Below are positions 38,022-39,508 of a DNA stretch of 39,508 bases, in pieces (the stretch's first letter is position 1; each line of letters begins with the position of its first letter). Location: positions 1 through 39,508 of IMG/VR virus record IMGVR_UViG_3300006805_000062. One strand, written 5' to 3'. The notes under the pieces are model-generated. The model had not been told where the DNA came from and did not search any database. It was given only the letters and a program-made list of their open reading frames with translations. The stretch is from a virus. A program made the position numbers and the translations under genes.

Positions 38022-39508
38022 ATGACCACTGGAGCCACGGGGGCCACTGGGCCCGTCGGACCGCGGGGACCCCGCGGATTGCAGGGAGCCACGGGCGCCC
38101 GGGGGCTGACCGGGCATACCGGCTCTCCGGGGGCCACGGGCGCACACTACACCGGCGCCACAGGCGTCCAGGGCCCCACCGGAGCCGCAGGCGCCACCGG
38201 GCCGGCAGGACCCACCGGGGCCGGGGTCACGGGCGCCACGGGGGTCCAGGGCGCCACGGGCGTCGCTGGGCCGGCGGGTGCGACCGGAGCCGGGGTGACG
38301 GGTGCGACGGGGGCCACGGGCGTTCAGGGCGCCACCGGCGTCCAGGGCGCGATCGGCACGCCGGGCGCCACCGGAGCCGGGGAGACGGGCGCTACGGGCG
38401 TTCAGGGGGCTACGGGTGCTCAGGGTGCCACCGGGGCCACCGGGGTCGGTGTGACGGGTGCCACGGGGGCCCAGGGCGCCGCTGGGGCCAGCTACAGCGC
38501 GACCTCTTCCTCGAGCATTGCGGTGGGCACGGGGTCGAAGACGTTCAGCGTGGAAACGGGGCGTGCCTACCTGGCGGGGGTCCATCGGGTGCGCGCAGTC
38601 GATGCGGGCGATGCCACCATTTTCCTCGAAGGCTGGGTCACAGCGTACAGCGGTTCGGCGCTGACCATCCTTGTCGATGCGACGGGCGGGGCAGGAACGC
38701 ATGCCTCCTGGGTGCTGGGCCTGGTAGGCGATCTGGGGGCCACGGGGGCGACCGGAGCCGGGGTGACGGGTGCCACAGGCACGCAGGGGCCGACGGGCCC
38801 CGCGGGAGCGACGGGGGCGGGCGTGACGGGGGCGACCGGCGTCGCGGGTCCAGCCGGTGTGACCGGCGCGACGGGTGTGGCGGGGCCTGCAGGAGCCACC
38901 GGAGCCGGAGTGACGGGGGCGACCGGCGTCGCGGGTCCAGCCGGTGTGACCGGCGCGACGGGTGTGGCGGGGCCTGCGGGAGCCACCGGAGCCGGAGTGA
39001 CGGGGGCGACCGGCGTTGCCGGGGCCGCGGGTGCCACGGGCATCCAGGGCGCCACCGGACCCACGGGGGTTTACGGGGGCGCGATCACCATCCCATATAC
39101 CTTCTCCACGACGACGGCGGACGCTGATCCGGGGAGCGGGAATCTGCGCCTCAACAACGCCACCCAGAGCAGCGCCACGGTCATTCGAGCGGACCTGCTG
39201 GCGAGCGATGGCGTGGATTGGTCTTCGGTGCTGGGAACGCTGGCGGGCTCGACCAACACGGTCAAGGGCCATCTCCGGCTCTCGAAGCGAACAGACCCGA
39301 CGGCGTGGTTGCTCTTCACCGTCTCGGCGCTGGCCTCGCCTACCGGGTACAAGAACATCACCGTGACCTGCATCGGGTCGAGCGCAGCGAACCCGTTCGC
39401 GAACGCGGATGCGCTGCTGTTCACCTTCGAGCGCGCGGGCGATGTCGGGTCCGCCGGCGCGGCAGGCGTGACGGGTGCGACCGGCGTCGCGGGCGTGACG
39501 GGTGCGAC
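38022..39508 (+). CDS. Modular collagen-like tail fibre 3 (incomplete at window end)
   Basis: The ATG at 38022 follows GAGGAGG at 38010-38016 and the frame stays open to the window end, giving at least 495 residues. Order: collagen-like block (1-155); a beta-rich module (about 157-238, [20 protein letters not shown], then [16 protein letters not shown]); a second collagen block with repeats of [15 protein letters not shown] (about 239-345); then module (about 347-475), [20 protein letters not shown], then [19 protein letters not shown], a type known from other phage fibres; then collagen again. Likely the receptor-binding fibre. The C-terminal head lies outside the window. Confidence 0.78.
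   Translation, partial: MTTGATGATGPVGPRGPRGLQGATGARGLTGHTGSPGATGAHYTGATGVQGPTGAAGATGPAGPTGAGVTGATGVQGATGVAGPAGATGAGVTGATGATGVQGATGVQGAIGTPGATGAGETGATGVQGATGAQGATGATGVGVTGATGAQGAAGASYSATSSSSIAVGTGSKTFSVETGRAYLAGVHRVRAVDAGDATIFLEGWVTAYSGSALTILVDATGGAGTHASWVLGLVGDLGATGATGAGVTGATGTQGPTGPAGATGAGVTGATGVAGPAGVTGATGVAGPAGATGAGVTGATGVAGPAGVTGATGVAGPAGATGAGVTGATGVAGAAGATGIQGATGPTGVYGGAITIPYTFSTTTADADPGSGNLRLNNATQSSATVIRADLLASDGVDWSSVLGTLAGSTNTVKGHLRLSKRTDPTAWLLFTVSALASPTGYKNITVTCIGSSAANPFANADALLFTFERAGDVGSAGAAGVTGATGVAGVTGA

Noticed and set aside
29690-39272. PVAPVAP- and RHTRRAG-type ORFs antisense or out of frame in the fibre genes
   Set aside because: They arise from collagen-coding repeats read in other frames.

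Overview
The window is about 39.5 kb of a high-GC double-stranded DNA tailed phage, most likely a short-tailed, podovirus-like virus of a Gram-negative host. The evidence for the phage type is a terminase pair, a P22-like portal, a scaffold, a DUF5309-type (SU10-like) capsid protein, a short head-tail connector set with no tape-measure or tail-tube genes, collagen-like tail fibres, and internal virion (ejection-type) proteins. A spanin-like protein next to the endolysin and a lipoprotein-like signal favour a host with an outer membrane; a finer host guess (for example Gemmatimonadota) would be speculation. No integrase, CRISPR array, insertion sequence or complete tRNA gene is visible. Genes are packed with ATGA, GTGA, TGATG or TAATG overlaps, and I used these to set most starts.

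Layout. Bases 1-3919 (+) are the end of a structural operon: two internal virion proteins (the first cut by the window edge), a small HTH/zinc-ribbon protein and a two-domain fibronectin-III protein, closed by a strong hairpin terminator. A sigma70-like promoter with a palindrome over its -35 box starts the replication operon at 4022-13578 (+). This encodes an HTH regulator, an SNF2-type helicase, an AT-hook protein, a RyR-domain protein, a DUF2800 Fe-S nuclease, a DUF2815 ssDNA-binding protein, a RuvC-like resolvase, a small zinc protein, a family A DNA polymerase with proofreading domain, and a primase/SF3 helicase. A 46-nt tRNA-like element sits between the ssDNA-binding protein and resolvase genes. 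Convergent hairpins at 13602-13677 separate it from a leftward operon, 20949 down to 13683 (-), of about 18 small accessory genes. These include a 24-repeat pentapeptide protein, a DUF7178-like protein, an apparently split phage protein, several small membrane proteins, a CREST/alkaline-ceramidase-like membrane hydrolase, a YfbR-like HD nucleotidase, a DUF6378 protein and a lipoprotein-like HExxH protein.

Bases 20950-21749 hold no convincing gene but are rich in structure. Twelve 9-bp repeats of consensus CGAACCCAT form two arms that mirror each other about position 21176-21177. Each arm has four copies phased at 10-11 bp and two copies 9 bp apart, and the centre contains an AT-rich palindrome. 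This is the best candidate for a replication origin, centromere-like site or master operator. Just right of it, three CGTCCATGC repeats abut a TTGACA promoter that begins the late operon.

Bases 21750-39508 (+) are late genes in the usual order: small basic protein, TerS, TerL, portal, small unknown, scaffold, capsid, terminator, connector proteins, first collagen-like protein, tail fibre, two membrane-associated lysis candidates, GH108-like endolysin, spanin-like protein, metallophosphoesterase, P22 gp10-like tail protein, and two large collagen-like fibres, the last running off the window. If the genome is circular or circularly permuted, the late operon would continue from 39508 through the missing part into bases 1-3919 and end at the 3940 terminator.
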